Source: JAJDTT01 sp022827025 (GTDB lineage: Bacteria > Acidobacteriota > UBA6911 > RPQK01 > JAJDTT01). Taken from it: a stretch of 64,000 nucleotides of DNA. Under the pieces are notes generated by a model, which saw only the letters and a list, made by a program, of their open reading frames with translations, did not search any database and was not told the origin of the DNA. Shown in pieces: positions 17,639 to 26,767 of the stretch. Location: the NCBI GenBank assembly GCA_965203535.1, contig OZ241897.1:558001-622000 (forward strand), read 5' to 3'. A program made the translations under genes and the position numbers. Numbering within the stretch: position 1 is the first letter of the stretch; every line of letters starts with the position of its first letter.

Positions 17639-19357
17639 ATGCACCTCAAAATCGTGAAAATCCGGCCTCGATTCTCCACTTTCCCGCTACGATCATTTCT
17701 ACCGCGCAGACTCCTGGTCCGGGCGTCCAGTCCGGTGCTTCTGGCAACCGGGTCCCTCCTGGCAGTTTCCCTTTGCATCGCCGGCCTCACCGACGATCTC
17801 GGCGAGGGAGGCGTTTCCAGCATCAGCGAATCCGACCTGAGGTCGACGGTCGCGTTTCTGGCCTCGGAAGAACTCCAGGGGCGCCGCCCCGGATCTCCGT
17901 TCGGCCGGATCACCTCTCGATACCTCGCCCACCGTTTTGAGTTATTGGGTCTGGAGCCGGCCGGAGACGGGGATTCCTATTTCCAGCACTTCAGGTTCGT
18001 GCGGATGGAGCTGGGCGAACACAACTCCCTGGAGATCCGGTTGCCGGACGGCGCTTCCCCCAGGAAGCCCGAACTGTTTTCCGAGTTCTGCCCGGCCCCC
18101 CTGTCGGCTCGGGGCCCTTCCCATGGCCCGGTGGTCTTCGCCGGCTACGGCATCGTGGCGCCCGAGTTGGGATATGACGACTACGACGGTCTCGACGTCA
18201 AGGACAAGGTCGTCATGGTGATACGTCACGAGCCCGGCGAGAAGGATCCGGAGAGCCCCTTCCAGGGAGTCGTCGCCACCGAGCACAGCCTGGCGCGCGA
18301 AAAGATTCTCAGGGCGCAGGAACGGGGGGCTGCTGGCGTTCTCCTGGCGCCGCACGTGCTCAATCACACCCAACGGAGAGGGCTCAAGCGATTGGCCCGA
18401 TTCTTCTGGCCCGAGAAGGGTCTCACCCGCCGGCGTTACCTGGAGATCTGGGCTGAAGCCGTCACCATCCCGGTGCATTACGTCTCCGCCACGTTGGCGG
18501 ATTCCATGTTGGAATCGCAGGGAACGACCCTGAAGGAAATCCAGCAGAAGATCGATCGGGACTATCGGCCTCAGAGCCTGATCCTGGAGGGCGTGGAAGC
18601 GCGCCTGGAATCGGAAACGGCGCCTCATGCGACGGAGGTTCGCAACGTCCTGGCCACTCTCCCGGGAGTCGATCCCCGGCTCAACCAGGAGGTGGTGGTG
18701 GTGGGCGCCCATTTTGACCATATTGGCGCCGACGGCGGAGAGGTCTACTACGGCGCCGATGACAATGCCAGCGGCACGGCGGGTCTCCTGGAAGTGGCGG
18801 AAGCCTTCGCCCGGAACGCGCAGGGGCCCCGGCGCTCCATCCTCTTCGCCGGATGGGACGCCGAAGAATCAGGTTTGCTGGGCTCCTACTACTATGTGGC
18901 GCGGCCCACCTATCCCCTGGAACGGACCGTTGCCAAGTTCCAGATGGACATGATCGGCCGCGACCAAGAGGTCCCCGACTCCCGGGACCGCCGATTTCTG
19001 GGCCTGGAGCAGCAAAGCGCGGAACAGAACCGGAATTCGGTGAACGTCCTGGGCTACAGCCGAAGCAGCGATCTGCAGGACCGGGTCCGGGGAGCCAACC
19101 GCCGGGTCGGGCTGGAGCTGCGATTCCGCTATGACGACCACCCCATGAGCCTGATTCGGCGCAGCGATCACTGGCCCTTCCTGGCCCACGGCGTGCCGGC
19201 GGCCTTGTTCCACACCGGACTCCATCCAGACTACCACCGGACTTCGGACACGGTCGACAAACTCAACTTCGCCAAGATGGAGAAGGTGACGCGACTCGTG
19301 TATCTCACCGCCTGGCGCACGGCCGACGAAATCTCGAAACCTCGATTGATCCCGTAG
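17639..19357 (+). CDS. M28 family peptidase with PA domain, membrane-anchored or exported
   Basis: 572 aa. A long basic N-terminus precedes a hydrophobic segment (SSPVLLATGSLLAVSLCIAG, about residues 30-49), a signal peptide or anchor. A protease-associated insert (FAGYGIVAPELGYDDYDGLD, ERGAAGVLL) comes before the zinc peptidase core: VGAHFDHIG, YYGADDNASGTAGLLE, FAGWDAEESGLLGS and FQMDMIGR provide the di-zinc ligands and the catalytic Glu, and RRSDHWPFLAHGVPA the last His region. An aminopeptidase acting outside the cytoplasm is most likely. Ordinary length for the PA-M28 group. Confidence 0.92.
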   Translation: MHLKIVKIRPRFSTFPLRSFLPRRLLVRASSPVLLATGSLLAVSLCIAGLTDDLGEGGVSSISESDLRSTVAFLASEELQGRRPGSPFGRITSRYLAHRFELLGLEPAGDGDSYFQHFRFVRMELGEHNSLEIRLPDGASPRKPELFSEFCPAPLSARGPSHGPVVFAGYGIVAPELGYDDYDGLDVKDKVVMVIRHEPGEKDPESPFQGVVATEHSLAREKILRAQERGAAGVLLAPHVLNHTQRRGLKRLARFFWPEKGLTRRRYLEIWAEAVTIPVHYVSATLADSMLESQGTTLKEIQQKIDRDYRPQSLILEGVEARLESETAPHATEVRNVLATLPGVDPRLNQEVVVVGAHFDHIGADGGEVYYGADDNASGTAGLLEVAEAFARNAQGPRRSILFAGWDAEESGLLGSYYYVARPTYPLERTVAKFQMDMIGRDQEVPDSRDRRFLGLEQQSAEQNRNSVNVLGYSRSSDLQDRVRGANRRVGLELRFRYDDHPMSLIRRSDHWPFLAHGVPAALFHTGLHPDYHRTSDTVDKLNFAKMEKVTRLVYLTAWRTADEISKPRLIP

Positions 19358-19773
19358 GGCGCGCCTAGGCCGCCGCTGCAGGGTTCCGCAAACCCAGTGC
19401 AATTCTGCCTACCTAGGAGCCCGCGCCGCAAGAGAAGCATCCGGCCATGTTGAGGAAATACACGGCATAGGTGCTGGATGCCGACGACGTTTCGCCCGAT
19501 TACCTGAAACGGACAACAGCCGGCTCGGGCTCCGGCAACGGCACCTCCATCGCCTGCCCAGAGAGCCTGAGAGAGCCTCAATCGCGGTCGGTCGGGTTCT
19601 GGGTTCTGGTCGATCGGGGGACGGTCCATGCTGCGCCGCATGCCGACGGCCGTCGTCGCACATATGGAACGGAACGGTGCTCGTCACCAAGCAATCCTGA
19701 GATTCCACAACTTCGTCGTACCGATCCTCCATGCAGCAGCGGGAGCGAGGTGTACTCCACACGACGTGTGCAA
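19358..19773. other. Intergenic region without a recognisable gene
   Basis: 416 bp between the M28 gene and the convergent mcrC remnant. Short open frames exist in several phases but none has a ribosome site, conserved motif or plausible composition. A minus-strand run ends in a Cys-containing tail (NMAGCFSCGAGS) but lacks a usable start. Confidence 0.5.
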
Positions 19774-20720
19774 TTAGCCGGAGCCTAAGATCCCGATGGT
19801 CTCCAGCATTTCCTTGTGAATATGGCGCCAGTCCCGATTGAGGTTGACCGTTCGGGCCTGTATCCCAAAACCCTCAAGCCGGATTCTCGCCCGCAGCGGC
19901 TCGTCATCTACCTGCGGATACAGAAGGATCCCGTCGTGCTTCGCACCGTCCGGCGAGGTGGATTCGCGGTTCCGGAGGTACGCGAGCAACTGGTAGAGGT
20001 TGCCGGAGTGCAGCTTGCCGTTGCCTGACCCGCGTCCTCGCGCAAGGGTGTCCTTGTAGTACTTGGTGTCCATGATGATCCGGCGGTCGGACGATTCGAG
20101 GATCACGTCGGCGGCCATAACAGGGATTCTTGCGCGGTCCGAGTCATTCTCGGCATAGCTGTCGGCCCAGTCGATGCGGCGACGGCGCCCCGGATTCACC
20201 CGATATACGCTCTGCTCGCGCTGGTAGAATCCCGTGACGAATTCCTCGAATAGCGCCCACATCGTGGCCTCGTCGCGGCGAAAGTCGCGAAAGGCAGTGC
20301 GGCCCGTCTTCTCGTCCACAACAGAACTCTCGTAAAGCAGTCTGCACACCGAAAGCAGGAAGTGGCCGAGGCGCCGGTTGCCACCGAGCTGGACTCGGCC
20401 GAAGGTTTTCCTCTTCAGGCGGACGTGCGATACACCGTCGAGCCTCCTGTACGCGGAGCGCACCTCACTGCGGACATCGCCGTCCAACCTGACCCGCCGC
20501 CGCAGTAGGTGACACAGCGACGTGCGCAGAATGCGGTTTGGCAGGATGTCCACCGATAGCTCCTCGAAGTCGCACGCGGCCCGGCCTCGCGCCCTGAGCG
20601 CACGCTTTGCCGTCTCGCTGACCGCCAGCTTCCCGCGGACTCCGGCAATGTCTTCCCTCCGCTCCACGTACCCCCGGTCGAAGCCGTGCCGGAAGAGGTG
20701 GTTGACGCCGCCGGCTAGCA
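19774..20720 (-). pseudogene. mcrC: McrC restriction subunit, 3' fragment (interrupted by insertion sequence)
   Basis: C-terminal 315 codons of McrC, the nuclease subunit of the McrBC modification-dependent restriction system. The PD-(D/E)xK active site is intact (MAADVILESS then IIMDTKYYKD), as are KLHSGNLYQLLAYLRN and the terminal RTVNLNRDWRHIHKEML. The first 45 or so codons lie on the far side of the insertion (23186-23323). Joining the pieces at a single copy of the 8 bp duplication restores one frame of about 358 aa, the normal McrC size. A GTG at 20721 could start a truncated product, but it would lack the N-terminal region expected to contact McrB. Confidence 0.9.
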
Positions 20721-23185
20721 CTGCCCTGTCCCCACATCGTGCGCCGGACGCATCAACCTGGGTCTGATGGCATTCATCTTTCTTCCCGTAGAGCGAAGCC
20801 CAGACACATGCCGTAGAGCGTGACGTAGCCCTGCCACATCAGTTGATGCCCGGGTGGAGGGTCGTGTTTGCGGGCCAGATATCCCCCCAGACGAGCCAGC
20901 ACCAGCACCGCCGCCCCCAGGTCCTCCGGCGGTGGGTAGCCTCGCGACGCGGCAAACGCAGCCAAGACCCGAATTTCCAGATCCGAGAACAACCACTGCG
21001 CCGGCAGATCCGGGTCCTCTCGCCCCAGCAGCGTCATCAGCATGATCCGCCAGGCGATGACGGCATGAATGGCGATGGCCCGTCTCAGTCGGTCCGCCGT
21101 CTGGTGCTGGAGCTGTTGCACCCGGCATCCGGTCTTGAGTACCCGGAAGTAGTCCTCCACCCGCCAGCGCAGGGCATACCAGGTCAAGACCCGGCGGGCC
21201 TGTTCGGCGTCGCTCACGGGCAGGGTGGTGAGCAGGAACCATTCCAGGCGCTTGCCCTTCGCCGGAGCCCGGATCTCCCTCGCGTGCACCACCGTCAGGG
21301 GTGCCGGGTCCACCCCGGCAGGGGTCTTGAGCGGAGCGGGAATCGTCAGCGTCTCGTAGCGCAGTTCCATCTCGGCCACCCGCGCCGCCCGTCCCGGCCG
21401 GGCCGCCTGCCGGCTGGCCTTGATCCGCCGACTCAGGCGGGACACCTTCAGGAGAAACCGGGCGCGCACCGGTTCCGAACGCATCCGCCCGAACAGCGTC
21501 CGCTTCGGATCCTGCTTCCGGTCCCCGCTTTTCCCGGCCGCTTTCGCCCGGCGCTTCCGCTTCAGCACCCGGTCCTGCTTGGCCCGCACCAGCAACTCCA
21601 CCTCCGGATGCTTCCTCTGCTCGGCGAACAGACCGAAAAAATCCGCCTCCCGGTCCATCACGCTGATCACCCGCACTCCGTCCAGCGACCGCGACACCTC
21701 CGCGCAGTCCCGCAGCCCCTCGATCCAGCGAAACGTCTTCTTCTCCCTCCGCGTGGCCGCCCGCCCCGGCTTCGGTGCGTCCAGCTTCGCCCGCAGCACC
21801 CCCAGCGGCAACCCTCGCTCACTCACCGCCAGCGTCGCGTGCAGATGCAGTCCTCGCGCCGTCGCTCCCGTCTGGTTGCGCCCGATCACTCCCAACCCCT
21901 CGCACTGACCGTGCCGCGTGAAGTTCAGATCGCTCCCGTCCTGGATGCACAGCACCGTGCGTTGCCCCTGCATCCGCTGTCGCGTCCGCTCCCGGTGCGG
22001 AGCCAGGATGTTGGACACCGTCACCGCCGAGTCCTTCGGCTGGTCGATCAGACGGTAGTGCCCTTTGACCGCCGCCCGGTCCCCCCGCGCCACTCCCGTG
22101 AACGCCCGCCCCGGCTCTTCGGCCTGCCGCCGCGCGCTCTGGACCAACCTCCGGCTCAATCGCGCATCCCCCAGCGGCGCCTCCCCGAACTCCTGCTGTG
22201 CCCAACTCGAGGCCTCCACTCCCTCCCCCTCCGACATCGGTTCCACTCCCCCGCAGGGTGCCGGTCCCACTCCCAGAAGTTCTCGCCAGTCCCGTTGCAA
22301 CTCATACGCATAGATCGTCTTGGTCGTCTCCGATACCCGATGGTTCCGGTCCTGCCGACCGCGACCCCGGGTCCGCCCCAACTCCCTCCAGTTCGTGGCC
22401 CGCAAGCTCGCCCCGTCATGCTCGGCCGTCTCCACGAACGTCTCCACCAACCAGGGACGGTAGCCGTAACGCGCTTCGAAGTCTCCTCCCAGCCGCCGCA
22501 ACGCCTCCCCCAGCACCCAGGAGGCCAGATTACGACAGCGCACCGACGGTCGGATCAAAAACCGCGCCAACCCCACCACCCGGTGCAGGTGCGCCCGACG
22601 TTGGGGCTCGTCCCATCCGATCCAGCGGTCCCGGTCCGCCAGCCGCAGGGCCGCCGCCGCGAACCCCAACCCGCCCAGCCAGCCGTGGGCCGAGCCGACC
22701 AGATAGCGCAGTTGCGCCCCCACCAGCGGCCCCGCGCCTCGCGGATGCTCTCGCGCCAGCAACTCGTTCCAGAGCGCTCGTTGCGGACCCTCCTGCACCA
22801 GAATCAACTCCAGTTCCTGCACCCGCCCCACCGCTTCGGGCACCCCGACCGGCTCCGGCACCGCCTCCTCCAGCCGTCGGGGTCCGCAGCGCCTCACCTG
22901 CCGTCGCGGCGCCGGCAGATCGATCTGCCGGCTCGCCTCCAACTCCCGCAACGCCTTCAGACAGCCGCTGCGTTGGGCCCGACCTCGGGCATCGTGAAAT
23001 CCGAATGCCGCGCAGACCCGGTCCGCCAGCGCGGTCCGGTGCGGGAACGTCTCCGTCTGCATCAGCCCGTGCAGACGATCCAAATTTCGGCTCAAGGTGC
23101 GCTTGATCTGATTCTGAACTACCATGTCGGGAAGCGTACGACAGGCAATTCTGTTTGTCCAGCATCACTTGTGGGGACAGGGCAG
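20721..23185 (-). mobile_element. Insertion sequence with DruA-transposase fusion, inserted in mcrC
   Basis: 2,465 bp element. Ends are perfect 16 bp inverted repeats CTGCCCTGTCCCCACA (20721-20736) and TGTGGGGACAGGGCAG (23170-23185), with weaker similarity for about 13 bp further in. It is flanked by direct 8 bp duplications GGCTAGCA (20713-20720 and 23186-23193). The only gene is the transposase at 20774. The CTG terminal bases, 8 bp duplication and YREK-type catalytic domain agree with the IS4 superfamily (IS50-like groups), from memory of that family. Intact ends and an intact ORF suggest recent arrival. Confidence 0.93.
20774..23125 (-). CDS. IS4-type DDE transposase with N-terminal DruA-like (DUF4338) domain
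   Basis: 783 aa, far longer than a usual IS4 transposase. Residues about 105-290 match the DUF4338/DruA pattern: LVGAQLRYLVGSAHGWLGGL, FAAAALRLADRDRWIGWDE, RFLIRPSVRCRNLASWVLG, RYGYRPWLVETFVE, LRATNWRELGRTRGRGRQDR. Residues about 303-783 are a Tn5/IS4-like transposase: ASSWAQQEFGEAPLGDARLS start, catalytic Asp396 (CIQDGSDL), Asp491 (VMDREADF) and Glu657 in the Y-x2-R-x3-E-x6-K signature (Tyr650, Arg653, Glu657, Lys664). A basic loop (KRKRRAKAAGKSGDRKQDPK) lies between the second Asp and the Glu. The start ATG is 60 bp from the right end. DruA is known as a component of the Druantia anti-phage system; its job in a transposase is unknown. Confidence 0.9.
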   Translation of the reverse strand: MVVQNQIKRTLSRNLDRLHGLMQTETFPHRTALADRVCAAFGFHDARGRAQRSGCLKALRELEASRQIDLPAPRRQVRRCGPRRLEEAVPEPVGVPEAVGRVQELELILVQEGPQRALWNELLAREHPRGAGPLVGAQLRYLVGSAHGWLGGLGFAAAALRLADRDRWIGWDEPQRRAHLHRVVGLARFLIRPSVRCRNLASWVLGEALRRLGGDFEARYGYRPWLVETFVETAEHDGASLRATNWRELGRTRGRGRQDRNHRVSETTKTIYAYELQRDWRELLGVGPAPCGGVEPMSEGEGVEASSWAQQEFGEAPLGDARLSRRLVQSARRQAEEPGRAFTGVARGDRAAVKGHYRLIDQPKDSAVTVSNILAPHRERTRQRMQGQRTVLCIQDGSDLNFTRHGQCEGLGVIGRNQTGATARGLHLHATLAVSERGLPLGVLRAKLDAPKPGRAATRREKKTFRWIEGLRDCAEVSRSLDGVRVISVMDREADFFGLFAEQRKHPEVELLVRAKQDRVLKRKRRAKAAGKSGDRKQDPKRTLFGRMRSEPVRARFLLKVSRLSRRIKASRQAARPGRAARVAEMELRYETLTIPAPLKTPAGVDPAPLTVVHAREIRAPAKGKRLEWFLLTTLPVSDAEQARRVLTWYALRWRVEDYFRVLKTGCRVQQLQHQTADRLRRAIAIHAVIAWRIMLMTLLGREDPDLPAQWLFSDLEIRVLAAFAASRGYPPPEDLGAAVLVLARLGGYLARKHDPPPGHQLMWQGYVTLYGMCLGFALREER

Positions 23186-23323
23186 GGCTAGCACCTTGCC
23201 CAGCAGATCTTGGACGGTCGAGAGGCCGCCCAGCGCGGTCAGTCGTGTAGTGCCCCGTTCCTGAACCCGACCCCAGGCATAGCAGAGCAGATAGTAGATG
23301 TTGAGGATGGGGATGTTCTTCAA
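23186..23323 (-). pseudogene. mcrC: McrC, 5' fragment
   Basis: Reads ILKNIPILNIYYLLCYAWGR, the characteristic N-terminus of McrC, then runs to KVLA at the insertion. The start is probably the TTG at 23323, overlapping the mcrB stop by 4 nt, so mcrB and mcrC were translationally coupled. The last 8 bases (23186-23193) are the target duplication. Too short for an own product. Confidence 0.88.
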
Positions 23324-26043
23324 GATCCGGCGCCGACTCTAAGTTTGGCCAGTTCCTTCTCGACGTCTTCCGGCGAATCGAACCAGTATTCGCGGAGAAG
23401 CGGGGCGATCTGGGTGTCGACGACATGCTTGTACCAGTCTTCGGAGGGTTCATCGCCGTCTTCAGGGACGAAGTAGCTGTGGCCGATCTGGAAGCCGGGG
23501 CCGAGTTCCTTGTCGTTCTTGATCGCCTCGTTGAGTTTACGGATCCGGGCGGAGATGCAGGCGACCAGTTCTGGTTCCGCGCCTCTTGCCGAGACGTAGT
23601 TCTCGAATGACGTCCGGCCGGAGTTCGTCCCGAAGGCTGGTTCCAACGTCTCGAAGGCGAACCGCCGCCTGAGCGCGTAGTCGACTAGGGCGAGCGACCG
23701 GTCGGCGGTGTTCATCATGCCGAGGATAAAGACGTTTCCAGGGACGTGGAACCGCTGGTCGGAATAGGTCAGCACGACGGCGTATTCATTCCTTCGTTTG
23801 TCGCGCTCGATCAGCATGAGGAGTTCACCGAAGATTCGTGAGAGGTTGCCGCGATTGATCTCGTCGATGATGAAGACGTGCGGCGTGCCCGGGTTGGCGC
23901 GGGCGCGTTCGCAGAAGCGGTGGAAGACGCCGTCCTTGAGATCGAATCCACCCCGCTCGTTGGGCCTGTAACCCTGAACGAAGTCTTCGTAAGCATACGA
24001 CTGGTGGAATTGGACCATCTCGATGGGGTCAGAGTCCTTGCGGCCGATCAGGCACCAGGCGATGCGGTGGGCGATGAACGTCTTTCCGGTGCCGGGTGGG
24101 CCTTGGAGAATGAGGTTCTTCCGCGACTTGATGGAGGCCAGGAGCCGGCTGAAGTGGTCGCGGGGGATGAAAAGGTCCTGACGTGCGTCTTCGATGGTGT
24201 AGATTGCGTCTCGATCCTTTCCGTCCCGGACGTTCCGCTTGAAAGCTTGGCTGAAGTAGAACGGTGCAACAACCTCTGGACCCCAGTTCTTCCGACCGTA
24301 TTTCGGGGGCAGGTCGATCAAGGCACGCTCAAGGGCCACAAAGCGCTCTCCCAGCGATGCATCGGCCGCCAAAACAGGAGCGTTGCCTGCCATCGCCAGC
24401 TTTTCCTCCTTCTGGTTCATCTGCAAGATTCCGGACCATTTCGTGGGATCCTGGAGGAAGAGGAGGGCGCTTGGAATCGAAAGTGATTCCGTGATGTAGC
24501 GTCGCACGCCGGAACCGATCGTCCACATGTCGTCAAGCCGCTTGGCATAGGTCCCATCGCCATGAAGAAGCACGCCCAATGCTTTTCGGAAGACTGGAAG
24601 ATCCTCCTCGAAGTCACGGAACGAATGCTTATCCGAACTCGTTGGAAAGGGGAGATTGGGGGAGAATAATCCGGGCGTTCTTCCACCATGTGTGTCGAGT
24701 TCGTTGAAGAAGCCGAAGAATTCACTCGGCGAGAGTGACTCGATTTTCGCTACGGTTCCGAAGGTTTTCTTGAAGCGACCATGAGCCCGATCAAGCAGCT
24801 CCTGCCGCGCGATCAGGTCGTGAGCATCGGCTTCCCGCTCGAACTCCGCCATCGCCTGATTGATTCGGGGAACCTGCTCATGTCCCGGCTTGCGCGCTCG
24901 CTTGGCCGCTTTGGCCCTCTCATTCGCTTCCTGCTCCGCAACCCAAGCGAAGCCTTGGACATCGATCATGTGTCGCGGCTTATGCTCCTCAAGCGCTTCC
25001 CGCAGCTCGGAGTAGGCAGTGCGTACCTGAGCGTATTCGTCGCCCGACGGCTCAACCCCGAGCCGACCACCCCACCCTCCGAGATCCAAAAGCCAACGAA
25101 CCGTTCTGGGCTTTATGAGGACTTCTTCGACTGGAAAGAGGAAGAAGAGGAAATAGGTGGGCATTGCCCATCGGTTGACATTCGGGGGTAAACCCATGGA
25201 CCTGACCTGATCGGAGTACTGATCGAGGCGCTGGGGGACATCGCCATCGCCGTGCAAGAGACTCAGAAATGCCTCGCAGAAAACGCGGTGGTCCAGGCCC
25301 TCTTGGTAAAGAAGGTCCAGATCCCCGCCGGGGCTGTAGGGACGGAAGAGGAGGTTGGTGTCCCGTCCAACCGTCTTGAGCCGCTCGATCATCTCGCCAT
25401 AGTCGCCAGCGTCGATCAGGCTTCTAAGTGCCTGTTTGGAGAGGAGTTCCTTCGCCTTCGCAGCCGTCGTCAGTTTGTACTCGACCTCGTCGTCGCGCCC
25501 ACCGTTGAACCGCGGGTCCCTAAAGCCGAGCCAGCCCGGGTACCTTGATCGGACGAGACCGAGAAGACGGTCCTTGCCTCGCAGGCCCCCTGCTGTACCT
25601 GGACTTTTTGTCGCAGCCTTCCGAAGCGCAGCAGCGTCGGCCTCTTGTTCCCACGCTTCCGGCTTCGTTCCAGCATGAACGCCGAGACCGACCCGAGCAT
25701 TGGCAATTCGCACACCCAGGTCTGCGGGAACCTCCGCGTTGGTTGGCACGTAATGGCGCGGCACACCTTTGAGGAACTTCTTCAATTCGTTCTTGGTGTG
25801 TTTGGCCGAGAATCTCATTTCCAATGAGCCGAGGGCGGCTTCCGCTTCGCGCTCAAGCTCGTCGGTCGCTGCCCACTCCACCAGATAGGACCGATCATCC
25901 CGATCTGGTCCTTCCCTGTCATCCCGCTTCATGACGAGAGCGTCCGAGAAGCTCTGCCCGTCGTCCCAAGTAACCTGGACGCGGAAGTAGTGCTCCGGAC
26001 TCCCCCTCGTTTTCCCAAACCTGATGTCATCGATGTAGGGCAT
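23320..26043 (-). CDS. mcrB: McrB-like AAA+ NTPase of a modification-dependent restriction system
   Basis: 907 aa from ATG 26043. The C-terminal 260 residues form the McrB-type AAA+ motor: GPPGTGKT (Walker A, about 648-655), FHQSYAYEDFVQGYRP, HVFIIDEINRGNLSRIFGEL (Walker B) and GMMNTADRSLALVDYALRRR, the McrB family signature. Known McrB uses GTP to drive translocation and recruits the McrC nuclease. The large N-terminal part (about 640 residues) should recognise the target; it contains two similar modules (FCEAFLSLLHGDGDVPQRLD and FRKALGVLLHGDGTYAKRLD). With mcrC broken, the system is probably inactive unless another nuclease is supplied. A start 36 codons upstream is possible but lacks support. 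Confidence 0.92.
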   Translation of the reverse strand: MPYIDDIRFGKTRGSPEHYFRVQVTWDDGQSFSDALVMKRDDREGPDRDDRSYLVEWAATDELEREAEAALGSLEMRFSAKHTKNELKKFLKGVPRHYVPTNAEVPADLGVRIANARVGLGVHAGTKPEAWEQEADAAALRKAATKSPGTAGGLRGKDRLLGLVRSRYPGWLGFRDPRFNGGRDDEVEYKLTTAAKAKELLSKQALRSLIDAGDYGEMIERLKTVGRDTNLLFRPYSPGGDLDLLYQEGLDHRVFCEAFLSLLHGDGDVPQRLDQYSDQVRSMGLPPNVNRWAMPTYFLFFLFPVEEVLIKPRTVRWLLDLGGWGGRLGVEPSGDEYAQVRTAYSELREALEEHKPRHMIDVQGFAWVAEQEANERAKAAKRARKPGHEQVPRINQAMAEFEREADAHDLIARQELLDRAHGRFKKTFGTVAKIESLSPSEFFGFFNELDTHGGRTPGLFSPNLPFPTSSDKHSFRDFEEDLPVFRKALGVLLHGDGTYAKRLDDMWTIGSGVRRYITESLSIPSALLFLQDPTKWSGILQMNQKEEKLAMAGNAPVLAADASLGERFVALERALIDLPPKYGRKNWGPEVVAPFYFSQAFKRNVRDGKDRDAIYTIEDARQDLFIPRDHFSRLLASIKSRKNLILQGPPGTGKTFIAHRIAWCLIGRKDSDPIEMVQFHQSYAYEDFVQGYRPNERGGFDLKDGVFHRFCERARANPGTPHVFIIDEINRGNLSRIFGELLMLIERDKRRNEYAVVLTYSDQRFHVPGNVFILGMMNTADRSLALVDYALRRRFAFETLEPAFGTNSGRTSFENYVSARGAEPELVACISARIRKLNEAIKNDKELGPGFQIGHSYFVPEDGDEPSEDWYKHVVDTQIAPLLREYWFDSPEDVEKELAKLRVGAGS

Positions 26044-26767
26044 GGGGGTCTTTCGGTGAGGGCGTGGGTCGGAATAGCGAGCGTATCGAGTGCCCGAAGT
26101 CTGAGGCGGAGCAGGTCTGCGTGGCAAGCTCCGACCGATAAAGTGTCTCAAGCAAAGTCTGGCTCATTGTAACGGCTGTAGGCGGACTCTCCAGATGGCA
26201 ATCTGCAGGCGGATCTCCACTGCGAAGCGGCGGGGCCGATGCTTATCGGCGAGCGCACATGAAACATCGGGGTCCATGTGCACGGGAACTGACTTTCCCA
26301 CGGGGGGCGTCGACGGTTCCCCATGTCGCCGGGCGCCTTGCGATTGCACCACGGCGGCCAGAGCGGCGATGCCGATCCCGCCCTTGAGGCCGTGGACCAC
26401 AGCGACCCACCCCTTCGGTATGCCTAGATCGGCATCGGGGAGGGTCGGCGTGTGTACGCTCAGGCCACCTTCCCCGGCGGGTCGCTCCCAACTAGGGATC
26501 CCGTGCGGCAAGGCTGTTCTGCGTCGTTGCGGGCACCGGATCGCAAGTTCGCCGACCGTGGAGGGCGCGGCCACCCCATCGTTTGGGTGCGATGAATCTG
26601 TTGAATCCGGCTGCTTCTGTCGTAAACCCAACGGGTATCGCGGTTTCCGATCTCCGGCCACACTAGGGGATACACTTCTCTTGCAAGGGTTAGCCAAGTC
26701 GTTTCCCCGTAGGGACTTACGAAAACTGATACCGTCTTCTGCTACGAATATTCTACGGCGCAGGACA
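26044..26767. other. Region with no recognisable gene between mcrB and tpx
   Basis: About 720 bp. The longest minus-strand frame (26164-26697, 177 codons) shows no known motif, has an Arg/Pro/Ser-rich composition typical of out-of-frame GC-rich DNA, and no good ribosome site. The plus-strand frame runs antisense through tpx and is discounted. It may be decayed accessory DNA at the edge of the restriction locus. Confidence 0.45.

Noticed and set aside
19430..19520. Minus-strand frame ending NMAGCFSCGAGS, a possible small Cys-containing peptide
   Set aside because: It has an in-frame stop shortly upstream, no usable start with ribosome site, and no maturation gene nearby.
20843..23191. 782-codon plus-strand ORF across the insertion sequence
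   Set aside because: Arg/Pro/Gln-rich antisense shadow of the transposase; it also crosses the IS end.
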